Source: Streptomyces vilmorinianum (GTDB lineage Bacteria; Actinomycetota; Actinomycetes; Streptomycetales; Streptomycetaceae). From it: a stretch of 64,000 nucleotides of DNA. The stretch spans positions 7,024,001 through 7,088,000 of the forward strand of contig NZ_CP040244.1 of NCBI RefSeq assembly GCF_005517195.1, written 5' to 3'. The notes under the pieces were generated by a model. The model was not told the origin of the DNA. It made no database searches and saw only the letters and a program-made list of their open reading frames with translations. This document shows, piece by piece, positions 24,225-31,756 of the stretch (the first letter of the stretch is position 1; each line of letters begins with the position of its first letter). Made by a program: the position numbers and the translations under genes.

Positions 24225-25727
24225 ATGGCGACTTTCGTGTTGGTGTCGGGCCCCTTCACGGGCGGTTGGGTGTGGGACGAGGTGACCGCCCGGCTCCAGA
24301 AGTCGGGGGCCGAGGTGTATCCGGTGACGCTCACCGGCATGGGGGATCCGGCGGGACCCGACACGGACCTGGAGACGCACATCGAGGACCTGGTGCGGCT
24401 GATCGACCGGATCGATGCTCCGGGCGTGGTGCTCGTCGGGCACGACTACGGGATCCACCCGGTCCTGGGTGCCGCCGACCGGCGTCCGGTGCGGATCGCC
24501 CGGATCGTCTACCTCGACGCCGGGATGCCCCGGGACGGTGACCCGGCCCTCGCGTTCGTACCCGATCAGGAGGTCCGCGAGCGGCTGTCGTCGGGGGAGG
24601 GCGGGCCGACCGTTCCTCCGCCGTCGGGGGATGGCTGGGAGCACTGGGGCAGCACCGACGGGATCCCGGTCGATGCCCTCGACCGGCTCGACCGGCTCTC
24701 CGTACCCCAGCCGTCGAAGACGCTGACCCAGCCGCTCCGGCTCTCCGGCTCCCCCTTCGACCGGGCGGTGACGGGCGTCCTCTGCACCGCCAACGGTTCC
24801 TCCCTCGCCATGGTCGAGATGGCGGTCGCCTCGGGGCCGCCGCAGTTCCGGGTGCTCGCGGGGCCCGAAGTGACCTTCTTCGAACTCGGCACCGGCCACT
24901 GGCCGATGCTGTCCGCCCCGGAGGAGCTGGCGGGGGTGCTGCTCCGGGCGGCCGTGGGCGAGGGGCACCGGGTGAGCGCGCCGGCGGAGCACGAACGGCC
25001 GCAGTATCTCGGGCCGTTCCTCATGGACGTGGCGGAGGCGCCCCGCGAGCGCATCGGGCGGGTCGACCTCCATCTGCCGGCCGATCTGCCGGATGCAGAT
25101 CACCCGCGTCCCGCCGTGGTGTTCGTCCACGGCGGCCCGATCTCCCCCGACCAGCGGCCCGGCCCGCGCGACTGGCCCATGTACGTCGGCTACAGCCGGC
25201 TGGCGGCGAGTATGGGAGCGATCGGTGTGATGCCGGAACACCGGCTGCACGGCCTCGCGGACTACGCGCGTGCCGCCGAGGACCTCGCCGAAGCGGTCGA
25301 ACTCGTCCGGGCGGACCCGCGCGTCGACGAAGACCGCGTCGCGCTGTGGTTCTTCTCCGCCGGCGGGCTGCTGTCCTCGGACTGGCTCGCGGCGCCCCCG
25401 CCGTGGCTGCGCTGTGTGGCGATGAGCTATCCCGTACTCGCGCCGCCGCCCGGCTGGACGCTCGTGGACAGCCGGTTCCGGCCGGCGTCCACGGTGGGTT
25501 CGGCGGGGGCCCTGCCGATCGTGCTGACCCGGGTGGGTCTGGAGCACGACGTGATCGCGACGACGGTCGAGGAGTTCCTGACCGCCGCCGGGAACACCGG
25601 GGCCGATGTCGAGGTGATCGATGTGCCGCTCGCCCACCACGGGTTCGAGACGATCGACCACAGCGAGCAGACACGCGACGCCGTCGACCGGGCGGCGCGG
25701 TCCGTCCTCGGTCACCTGCTGAGCTGA
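24225..25727 (+). CDS. Two-domain alpha/beta hydrolase fusion
   Basis: 500 residues containing two alpha/beta-hydrolase units. Domain 1 (1-250) has ATFVLVSGPFTGGWVWDEV and the elbow VGHDYG in which Asp74 replaces the usual Ser, and a His in GTGHWPMLSAPEEL. Domain 2 (270-500) has PAVVFVHGGPISP, the elbow WFFSAGG with Ser, and HHGFETIDHSEQ supplying His. The first resembles plant-type esterases or, given the Asp, dehalogenase/epoxide-hydrolase chemistry; the second resembles dienelactone-hydrolase/esterase enzymes. It is the likely target of the divergent MerR regulator. Intact fusion in one frame; substrate unknown. Confidence 0.82.
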   Translation: MATFVLVSGPFTGGWVWDEVTARLQKSGAEVYPVTLTGMGDPAGPDTDLETHIEDLVRLIDRIDAPGVVLVGHDYGIHPVLGAADRRPVRIARIVYLDAGMPRDGDPALAFVPDQEVRERLSSGEGGPTVPPPSGDGWEHWGSTDGIPVDALDRLDRLSVPQPSKTLTQPLRLSGSPFDRAVTGVLCTANGSSLAMVEMAVASGPPQFRVLAGPEVTFFELGTGHWPMLSAPEELAGVLLRAAVGEGHRVSAPAEHERPQYLGPFLMDVAEAPRERIGRVDLHLPADLPDADHPRPAVVFVHGGPISPDQRPGPRDWPMYVGYSRLAASMGAIGVMPEHRLHGLADYARAAEDLAEAVELVRADPRVDEDRVALWFFSAGGLLSSDWLAAPPPWLRCVAMSYPVLAPPPGWTLVDSRFRPASTVGSAGALPIVLTRVGLEHDVIATTVEEFLTAAGNTGADVEVIDVPLAHHGFETIDHSEQTRDAVDRAARSVLGHLLS

Positions 25728-25733
25728 GAGCCG

Positions 25734-26939
25734 TCAGGCGTCCCCGAACCGCACCCGGACCGTCAGGCCGCCGCCCTCCGCGTTCGGCGAGGCCGTCGCC
25801 GTGGCGCCGTGGGCGCGGGCGACCGAGTCCACGATCGACAGGCCGAGGCCCGCGCCCTCGCCGGGGGCGTGGGCGCGTTCGGTCAGGCGGCGGAAGGGTT
25901 CGAAGAGCAGCGGGACCGTGGCGGCCGGGACCTCGGGCCCGGTGTTCGTCACCTCGATGCCGACGTCCGGGCCGGTACGGACCTCCACCCTGCCCTCGGG
26001 TGCGTTGTGCCGTACGGCGTTCGCGAGCAGGTTGTGGATCAGCCGGTCCAGGAGCACCGGGTCCCCGTCGACGGTCAGCGGCCGGGCCCGTACCGAGACC
26101 GTGACCCGGCGTTCCGCCGCCTCGTCCGCCAGCGCGGCCACCGCCTTCCGGGCGGCCTCGTGGACCGGCACCGGCCGCCGCTCCCGCAGCCCTTGGTCGG
26201 AGGCGGCGAGGAGCAGCAGCCCCTCGATGATCCGTTCGCTGTCGTCGGCGACCTCGATCAGCTTCGACCGGATCCGGGCCACCCGCTCCGGGGACGGCTC
26301 CCCCGCGAGACCGATCTCGGCCGCCGCCCGCTGGACGGCGACCGGGGTGCGCAGTTCGTGCGCGGCGTTCGCCGCGAACCGCTGCTGGGCGGAGACGAGC
26401 CGTTCCATCCGGCCCAGCATCCCGTCGAAGGTGTCGGCGAGCCGCTTCAGCTCGCCCGGCGGCCCGCCGAGCGCGATCCTCTCGTGCAGGTTCTCGCCCG
26501 ACAGCCTTCGCGCCGTCTCGGTGATCACGGCGACCGGGCGGAGCACCCGGCCCGCCACCCACCAGGCGACCAGGACGGAGAGCAGCGCGTACACGGCGAG
26601 GACGGTGACCGAGACCGTCAGGAGCCGCTCCAGGGCGGCGGACTCGGCCGCGTCGCTGACCGTCCGCGTGATCGCGAGCGCCTGGCGGGGTACGGCTCCG
26701 GGCGGGATCGGACCGGGGCTGGCCGGCGCGGCGCTCGGGAGGTCCGTAGGGAAGGACGTCGGCAGGTCCTCTAGCCGCTGCGCCGGTACGGCGGTGGTGA
26801 CGGCCATGCTGATCGACGAGTACAGGCCCTCCTTCACCAGCACGTACACGACCCCCGTGAGCAGCGCGCCCGCGAGGACGAGCAGCCCTCCGTACAGGGT
26901 CGTCAGCCGGGCCCGTTCACTCCGTACGAAGGGGATCAT
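25734..26939 (-). CDS. Sensor histidine kinase
   Basis: 401 residues. Membrane helices at about 13-36 and 106-130 flank a 70-residue Pro-rich extracellular segment. A HAMP domain (VLRPVAVITETARRLSGENL), the phospho-acceptor helix FAANAAHELRTPVAVQRAAA and a catalytic domain with N box (LIHNLLANAVRHN) and G2 box (GEGAGLGLSIVDSVARAHG) follow. It phosphorylates the response regulator whose gene overlaps it by 4 nt (ATGA). The adjacent divergent MacB-like operon, headed by a secreted lipoprotein, is the obvious candidate target. Confidence 0.93.
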   Translation of the reverse strand: MIPFVRSERARLTTLYGGLLVLAGALLTGVVYVLVKEGLYSSISMAVTTAVPAQRLEDLPTSFPTDLPSAAPASPGPIPPGAVPRQALAITRTVSDAAESAALERLLTVSVTVLAVYALLSVLVAWWVAGRVLRPVAVITETARRLSGENLHERIALGGPPGELKRLADTFDGMLGRMERLVSAQQRFAANAAHELRTPVAVQRAAAEIGLAGEPSPERVARIRSKLIEVADDSERIIEGLLLLAASDQGLRERRPVPVHEAARKAVAALADEAAERRVTVSVRARPLTVDGDPVLLDRLIHNLLANAVRHNAPEGRVEVRTGPDVGIEVTNTGPEVPAATVPLLFEPFRRLTERAHAPGEGAGLGLSIVDSVARAHGATATASPNAEGGGLTVRVRFGDA

Positions 26940-27595
26940 GACGCGATCCGGTAGCCGGCGCCCGGCACCGTCTCCACCACCGGCGGCTCGCCCAGCTTGG
27001 CCCGCAGCTTGCTCAGCGTCACCCGTACCGCGTTCGTCCGGTAGCTCGTGTGCTCCTCCCAGACCTGCTCGATCAGGTCCTCGCCGCTGACCACGGCCCC
27101 CTCGGCCCTCAGCAGCGCCTCCAGGACCGCGAACTCCTTCCGGGACAGGTGCAGGTGGCGCCCGTCGCGGCTGGCCTGGCGGCGGGCGGTGTCCAGGACG
27201 ATCCCAGCCTGTTCCAGGACGGGGGGCAGCGCGGGCCGGGCGCGCCGGCCGAGCGCCAGGACCCGGGCGAGCAGCTCGTCGTACGCGAAGGGCTTGGCCA
27301 GGTAGTCGTCGGCGCCGAGGCCGAGGCCCTCGACCCGGTCCCGTACCGTCCCCGCCGCCGTCAGCATCAGCACCCGGGTCATCAGCCGCTGCTCGACCAC
27401 GTGGCGGCACACGTCGTCGCCGTGCATCCCGGGCAGGTCACGGTCCAGGACGAGGACGTCGTACTCCCCGAGCCGCAGTTTCCGCAGGGCTTCGAGGCCG
27501 TCGGCCGCGACGTCCACGGCGAGCGCGTCGCGGCGCAGCCCCTCGGCGATCATCTCGGCGAGAAACGCCTCGTCCTCCACCAGCAGTACGCGCAT
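26936..27595 (-). CDS. OmpR-family response regulator
   Basis: 219 residues. The receiver domain has the acidic pair in LLVEDEAFLAEMIAEG, phosphorylatable Asp in VLVLDRDLPGMHGDD, Thr in MLTAAG and Lys in LAKPFAYDEL. The C-terminal winged helix reads HLHLSRKEFAVLEALLRAEG and RTNAVRVTLSKLRAKLGEPP. First gene of the two-component operon; it diverges from the lipoprotein gene across 89 bp holding a short palindrome. Confidence 0.95.
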   Translation of the reverse strand: MRVLLVEDEAFLAEMIAEGLRRDALAVDVAADGLEALRKLRLGEYDVLVLDRDLPGMHGDDVCRHVVEQRLMTRVLMLTAAGTVRDRVEGLGLGADDYLAKPFAYDELLARVLALGRRARPALPPVLEQAGIVLDTARRQASRDGRHLHLSRKEFAVLEALLRAEGAVVSGEDLIEQVWEEHTSYRTNAVRVTLSKLRAKLGEPPVVETVPGAGYRIAS

Positions 27596-27609
27596 GGCCC
27601 CTGTGTATC

Positions 27610-27625
27610 CGAAAGGGACCTTTCG
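27610..27625. promoter_or_regulatory. Inverted repeat CGAAAGG-GA-CCTTTCG in divergent promoter
   Basis: Perfect 7-bp arms between the response regulator and the lipoprotein/MacB operon; a plausible site for the response regulator or a promoter-proximal repressor. It lies just 14 bp from the response regulator start. Confidence 0.45.
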
Positions 27626-27684
27626 CCGGTGTTAACCAATCCGCTGAGAGAAGCGAAACATCCCTTCGCGGCACGCTCCCGCCC

Positions 27685-28251
27685 ATGACAACTCGACTGA
27701 CCACTCGACTGACCACTCGACTGACCACTCGACTGACCACTCGACTGACGACTCGGCTGACGACTCGCCGCGACATCAAGCTGGCCGCCGCTGCTGCGCT
27801 CGCCTCGCTCTCCCTCCTCACCACGGCCGCCTGCTCCGCCTCCGGCGACAAGGCCGGGACGACAGGCACCAGCGAGGAGGGCAAGAAGGCCGACCAGGCC
27901 TTCGAGCACCGCAAGTGCCTGCGCGAGCAGGGTCTTGACGTGCCCGAGCCCAAGCCGGGCGAGGAGGGCGTCGGGCTCACCATCGGCGGCGACGGCATGT
28001 CGAAGGAGAAGATGGAGAAGGCGTTCAAGGCCTGTCAGGGCAAGGGCGGCGGCGCCGGGATGGGGAAGGAGCCGACGCAGGCCGACAAAGACAAGGCCCT
28101 GGCGTACGCGAAGTGCATGCGCGAGAACGGGTTCAACATGCCCGATCCGAAGTTCGACGGCGGCGCGCAGCAGGCCATGCCGGTACCGGAGGGCGCGGAG
28201 CGGCAGAAGTTCGAGAAGGCGAACAAGGCGTGCGAAGGCGCGGCGCGATGA
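27685..28251 (+). CDS. Secreted lipoprotein heading the MacB-like operon
   Basis: 188 residues. The n-region is a tandem Thr-Thr-Arg-Leu repeat encoded by 12-bp units, then RRDIKLAAAAALASLSLL and the lipobox LTTAACSAS, giving a diacylglyceryl-Cys mature start. The mature part is acidic/Lys-rich with four more cysteines in two repeats of the form xxKCLREQGLDVPEPK and AKCMRENGFNMPDPKF. Each repeat precedes an xxKACxG motif. ATG 27685 is the only start before the lipobox. It overlaps the adaptor gene by 4 nt. It may sense or deliver the export substrate. Confidence 0.82.
   Translation: MTTRLTTRLTTRLTTRLTTRLTTRLTTRRDIKLAAAAALASLSLLTTAACSASGDKAGTTGTSEEGKKADQAFEHRKCLREQGLDVPEPKPGEEGVGLTIGGDGMSKEKMEKAFKACQGKGGGAGMGKEPTQADKDKALAYAKCMRENGFNMPDPKFDGGAQQAMPVPEGAERQKFEKANKACEGAAR
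27691..27762 (+). repeat. 12-bp tandem repeat at the lipoprotein start
   Basis: Six consecutive ACTCGACTGACC-type units (last two with one or two substitutions) encode TRLT repeats in the signal peptide n-region. Copy-number change stays in frame and alters the number of arginines. Confidence 0.95.
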
Positions 28252-29336
28252 GCGAGCGTCCGATGAGCAGGCGAAAGCTCGTCGTCGCCCTGGTGGCGAT
28301 CCTGGCGGTCGCGGGCGGGGGCGCGGCCGTCACCGCCCTGTCCGCGCCGGGACCGCGGCCGGTCACGAAGGACTCCGGGCTGCCGTACGCCACCGCCCCC
28401 ATCACCCGCGGCGACCTCGGCAACAGCACCCAGCAGGACGGCACCCTGGGCCATCTCGGCGAGCGGAAGATCAACGCGGGCGCCGGTACGGCCGGGGTCC
28501 TCACCTGGCTCGCCCCGGCCGGGTCGGTCGTCGAGCGGGACGAGCGGCTCTACGAGGTCGACGGCGAGCCGGTCCGGCTGATGTACGGCGCCGAGCCCAT
28601 GTACCGGACGCTCAAGACGGGCGACAAGGGCAAGGACGTGCGGCAGCTGGAGGAGAACCTCGCCGCGCTCGGCTACACCGGCTTCGACGTCGACGAGGAG
28701 TACACGGCGAAGACGGCGGCGGCCGTCAAGCGCTGGCAGAAGTCCCACGACCTGAAGCAGACCGGCACCGTCGGCCCGGACCGGATCGCGTTCGCGGGCA
28801 GTGCGGTACGGGTCAAGGAGGCGGGCGCCGCGCCCGGCGACCAGGTCGCGCCGGGCGGTCCGCTGCTGACCGTGACCGGTTCCGAGCGGGTCGTGCGCTT
28901 CCGGATCCCGGTCTCGGACGCGGAGTCGGCGAAGGCCGGCACCCGGGTGAAGGTCCGGCTGCCGGACGGTACCGAGCTGCCGGGGAAGGTGTCGGGGGTC
29001 GGGAAGAACGCGTCGGCGGGCGAGGACCCGCAGAACCCTCAGGACAGGACCCCGAAGATCGACATCACGGTCTCCTTCGACGACCCGCGGAAGGTCAAGG
29101 GCATCGACCAGTCCCCGGTCACCGTCGACCTCACCGGCGAGACCCGTAAGGACGTCCTGTCCGTACCCGTCAACGCGCTGCTCGCCCTGCCCGGCGGCGG
29201 CTTCGGGGTCCAGGTCGTCGAGAACGGGACGGCCCGGGACGTGGCGGTCGAGCTCGGCATGTTCGGGCAGGGCCGGGTCGAGATCAGCGGGGACGGGCTG
29301 CGCGAGGGCATGAAGGTCGGGGTGCCGTCCGCATGA
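28248..29336 (+). CDS. Membrane-fusion/peptidoglycan-binding adaptor protein
   Basis: 362 residues. An N-terminal membrane anchor (KLVVALVAILAVAGGGAAVTAL) leads to an extracellular part with a biotinyl/lipoyl-like start (YATAPITRGDLGNSTQQDG), a peptidoglycan-binding domain (TLKTGDKGKDVRQLEENLAA, YTAKTAAAVKRWQKSHDLKQ) and an HlyD/MacA-like C-terminal beta domain (VLSVPVNALLALPGGGFGVQ). It should bridge the MacB-like transporter to the cell wall. ATG 28248 overlaps the preceding stop (ATGA), and its own stop overlaps the ATPase start (ATGA). Confidence 0.88.
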   Translation: MSERPMSRRKLVVALVAILAVAGGGAAVTALSAPGPRPVTKDSGLPYATAPITRGDLGNSTQQDGTLGHLGERKINAGAGTAGVLTWLAPAGSVVERDERLYEVDGEPVRLMYGAEPMYRTLKTGDKGKDVRQLEENLAALGYTGFDVDEEYTAKTAAAVKRWQKSHDLKQTGTVGPDRIAFAGSAVRVKEAGAAPGDQVAPGGPLLTVTGSERVVRFRIPVSDAESAKAGTRVKVRLPDGTELPGKVSGVGKNASAGEDPQNPQDRTPKIDITVSFDDPRKVKGIDQSPVTVDLTGETRKDVLSVPVNALLALPGGGFGVQVVENGTARDVAVELGMFGQGRVEISGDGLREGMKVGVPSA

Positions 29337-30184
29337 GCACGGCGAACACGGGCGGCACGGTCAGCACGGCCGGCGCGGTCAGCACGGCCGGCGCGGGCGG
29401 CACGGTCGGCGCGGGCGGCGCGGCCGGCGCGGGCGGCACGGTCGGCGCGGCTGGCGCGGGCGGCACGGTCGGCGCGGGCGGCACGGTCGGCGCGGGCGGC
29501 ACGGTGGTGCGGCTCTGCGGAGTCACCAAGGAGTACGCGGGCGGCGTCCGCGCCCTCGACGGCGTCGATCTCACGGTCATGGAAGGGGAGTTGCTGGGGA
29601 TCGTCGGCCCGTCCGGCTCCGGGAAGTCGACCCTGCTGCACATCGTCGGCACGCTGGACCGGCCGACCGCCGGGACGGTGGAGCTCGCCGGCCATGACGT
29701 CGCCTCGCTCACGGACCGCAGGCTGTCGGCGCTGCGCGCCCGGCACATCGGGTTCGTGTTCCAGGCGTTCCATCTGGTGCCGGGGGTCGGCGCGTTGGAG
29801 AACGTCGCCGAGGGGCTGCTGTACTCGGGGCTGCCCCGGGCCCGGCGGCGGACGATGGCCGCCGAGGCGCTGGCCCGGGTCGGGCTCGCCGACCGGATGA
29901 CGCACCGGCCGCACGAGCTGTCCGGCGGGCAGAAGCAGCGTGTCGCCATCGCCCGTGCGGTGGTCGGCGCACCCGATCTGCTGCTCGCCGACGAGCCGAC
30001 GGGCGCGCTCGACTCGGCGTCGGGCGAGGCGGTGATGGAGCTGCTGCACGACCTGAACGCGGACGGCGCGACGATCGCGGTCATCACGCACGACACGGAG
30101 ATCGCGGGGCGGTTGCCGCGCCAGGTCCGGATCCGGGACGGCCGGGTGGTGGCGGACACGGCACGCGGAAAGGTCGCGGTCTGA
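29333..30184 (+). CDS. MacB-like ABC transporter ATPase
   Basis: 283 residues. After a 57-residue Gly/Ala/Thr/Val tandem-repeat extension, the ATPase is complete: Walker A GPSGSGKST, Q-loop FVFQAFH, signature LSGGQKQRVAIARA, Walker B LLLADEPTGALDS and switch His in VITHD. The closest class is the LolD/MacB ATPase group. Relatives start directly at VVRLCGVTKEYAGG, so the repetitive N-terminus is an extra and probably disordered tail. Overlaps the adaptor by 4 nt and the permease by 1 nt. Confidence 0.92.
   Translation: MSTANTGGTVSTAGAVSTAGAGGTVGAGGAAGAGGTVGAAGAGGTVGAGGTVGAGGTVVRLCGVTKEYAGGVRALDGVDLTVMEGELLGIVGPSGSGKSTLLHIVGTLDRPTAGTVELAGHDVASLTDRRLSALRARHIGFVFQAFHLVPGVGALENVAEGLLYSGLPRARRRTMAAEALARVGLADRMTHRPHELSGGQKQRVAIARAVVGAPDLLLADEPTGALDSASGEAVMELLHDLNADGATIAVITHDTEIAGRLPRQVRIRDGRVVADTARGKVAV
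29350..29508 (+). repeat. Imperfect 18-bp/9-bp tandem repeats in the ATPase 5' end
   Basis: Repeated GGCACGGTCGGCGCGGGC-type units encode GGTVGAGG runs at residues 7-58. All steps are multiples of three bases, so the frame is preserved. Confidence 0.9.
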
Positions 30185-31431
30185 TGTCCCGTACACGTAC
30201 GTCTCGTACACGCAGGTCTCGTACGCACACGTCTCCTACACGCACCTTGAAGGCGGCCCGGCTCGGCCCTCGGGACGTCCTCCACGTCGGCTCGGCGGGG
30301 CTGCGCAGCCGCCCCGTACGGGTCGTGCTTTCGGCGCTCGGGATCGCCATCGGCATCGCGACGATGATCGCGGTGGTGGGCATCTCGGCCTCGAGCCAGG
30401 CCCAGTTGCTCCGGCAGCTCGACGCGCTCGGCACGAACATGCTGGTCGCGAAGCCGGGCGAGGGCATGTTCAGCGGGCAGGAGGTCAAGCTGCCCAAGGA
30501 CGCTGTGGGCATGGTCGGCCGTATCGAGGGCGTGGAGGAGGCAGCCGCGACCGGCGACCTGACCCACTCGGTACGCCGCTCCGAGAAGATCCCCGAAGCC
30601 GAGACCGGCGGGATCGCGGTGAAGGCGGCCACGGAGGGACTCCTCGACGTGCTGCGCGGCGGGACGGCGTCCGGGACGTGGCTGAACGCCGCCAACGGCC
30701 GCTATCCGTCGGTGGTGTTGGGCCATGTCGCGGCCGAGCGGCTCGGCATCACCCGGCCGGGGCAGCAGGTCTGGGTCGACGACCGGTACTTCACCGTCAT
30801 CGGCATCCTCGACCCGCTGCCGCTCGCCCCCGAGATCGAACGCTCGGCGCTGGTGGGCTGGGAGGGCGCGGAGCGGCTGCTGGGCTTCGACGGGCACCCG
30901 ACGGCGGTGTACGAGCGGTCCACGGACGCGTCCGTACGGGACGTCCAGCGGCTCCTCGCCCCGACGATCGACCCGCAGAACCCGCAGAACGTGGCGGTCG
31001 GCGACCCGTCATCGGCGCTCAAGGCGAAGGCGGCGACGGAGGGCGCGTTCTCGACGCTGCTCCTCGGCCTCGGCGGGATCGCGCTCCTGGTGGGCGGGGT
31101 CGGCGTCGCCAACACCATGATCATCTCGGTCCTGGAACGCCGCCACGAGATCGGCCTGCGCCGCTCCCTGGGCGCGACCAGGGGCCAGATCAGGATCCAG
31201 TTCGTCACCGAGTCCCTGCTGCTCTCCGGCCTCGGCGGCCTGGCGGGCGTGGCCCTCGGCGCGGCGGCGACGGGCGCGTACGCGTCCACGGGCGGGCTGC
31301 CGTGGGTGGTGCCGCTGTGGGCGGTGGGCGGCGGCTTCGGCGCGACGCTCGTGATCGGCACGGTGGCGGGCCTGTACCCGGCGGTCCGGGCGTCGCGGTT
31401 GTCACCGACGCTGGCGCTGGGGGCGGTGTAG
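30184..31431 (+). CDS. MacB-like ABC transporter permease (FtsX domain)
   Basis: 415 residues. A repetitive Arg/Ser/Thr N-terminus (SRTRTSRTRRSRTHTSPTRT) precedes the first helix (VVLSALGIAIGIATMIAVVG). A large periplasm-side domain follows, then three C-terminal helices with the FtsX/MacB signature (LGLGGIALLVGGVGVANTMI, then VLERRHEIGLRRSLGATRGQ). With the ATPase and adaptor it forms a tripartite-like exporter for peptides, lipids or antibiotics. ATG 30184 overlaps the preceding stop by one base. A strong terminator follows. Confidence 0.92.
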   Translation: MSRTRTSRTRRSRTHTSPTRTLKAARLGPRDVLHVGSAGLRSRPVRVVLSALGIAIGIATMIAVVGISASSQAQLLRQLDALGTNMLVAKPGEGMFSGQEVKLPKDAVGMVGRIEGVEEAAATGDLTHSVRRSEKIPEAETGGIAVKAATEGLLDVLRGGTASGTWLNAANGRYPSVVLGHVAAERLGITRPGQQVWVDDRYFTVIGILDPLPLAPEIERSALVGWEGAERLLGFDGHPTAVYERSTDASVRDVQRLLAPTIDPQNPQNVAVGDPSSALKAKAATEGAFSTLLLGLGGIALLVGGVGVANTMIISVLERRHEIGLRRSLGATRGQIRIQFVTESLLLSGLGGLAGVALGAAATGAYASTGGLPWVVPLWAVGGGFGATLVIGTVAGLYPAVRASRLSPTLALGAV

Positions 31432-31458
31432 GGAGGAGCCCGGTGAGCTCTTCGACGG

Positions 31459-31488
31459 CGGGGCCCGGGGGCGTCTCCCCGGGCCCCG
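31459..31488 (+). terminator. Terminator of the MacB-like operon
   Basis: Perfect 12-bp GC stem (31459-31470 with 31477-31488, 6-nt loop), 28 nt after the permease stop. Confidence 0.85.
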
Positions 31489-31756
31489 TCCCACGCGTGC
31501 GGGCCGCGGTAGTGGTTGCGGTGCCCGGCGGCCAGGACCGTGCGCAGCCCGGCCCGTACACGTCGAGCAGATCAAGGAGCGCGAACGCCGGCCGCACCTG
31601 CCCGGCCGCGTCCAGACGCTCATCGGTGAACACCGCGCCCGCCCAGTCCTGGGCGACGTCGAGCACCGTCAGCCGCCGCTCCGGGCGGTCGGCTTCGACC
31701 CACACGCGCCGTCGCGGGCCTCCGTGACGCCCTCCCCGGCCGGCCACCGGTGCGCG
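31489..31756. other. Intergenic stretch with weak coding character on the minus strand
   Basis: Between the MacB operon terminator and the end of the PAS gene. The minus strand from about 31735 reads VEADRPERRLTVLDVAQDW and TDERLDAAGQVRPAFALLDL before turning into low-complexity sequence, which suggests a small decayed gene. I do not recognise a family and cannot define its limits. Confidence 0.3.

Noticed and set aside
20028..25715. A 1,895-codon open frame on the minus strand running through dmdR1, argG and the hydrolase genes
   Set aside because: Only its last 230 codons are dmdR1. The rest is antisense to argG, the SIS gene and the hydrolase and has the Arg/Pro/Gly/His-rich composition of a GC-bias shadow.
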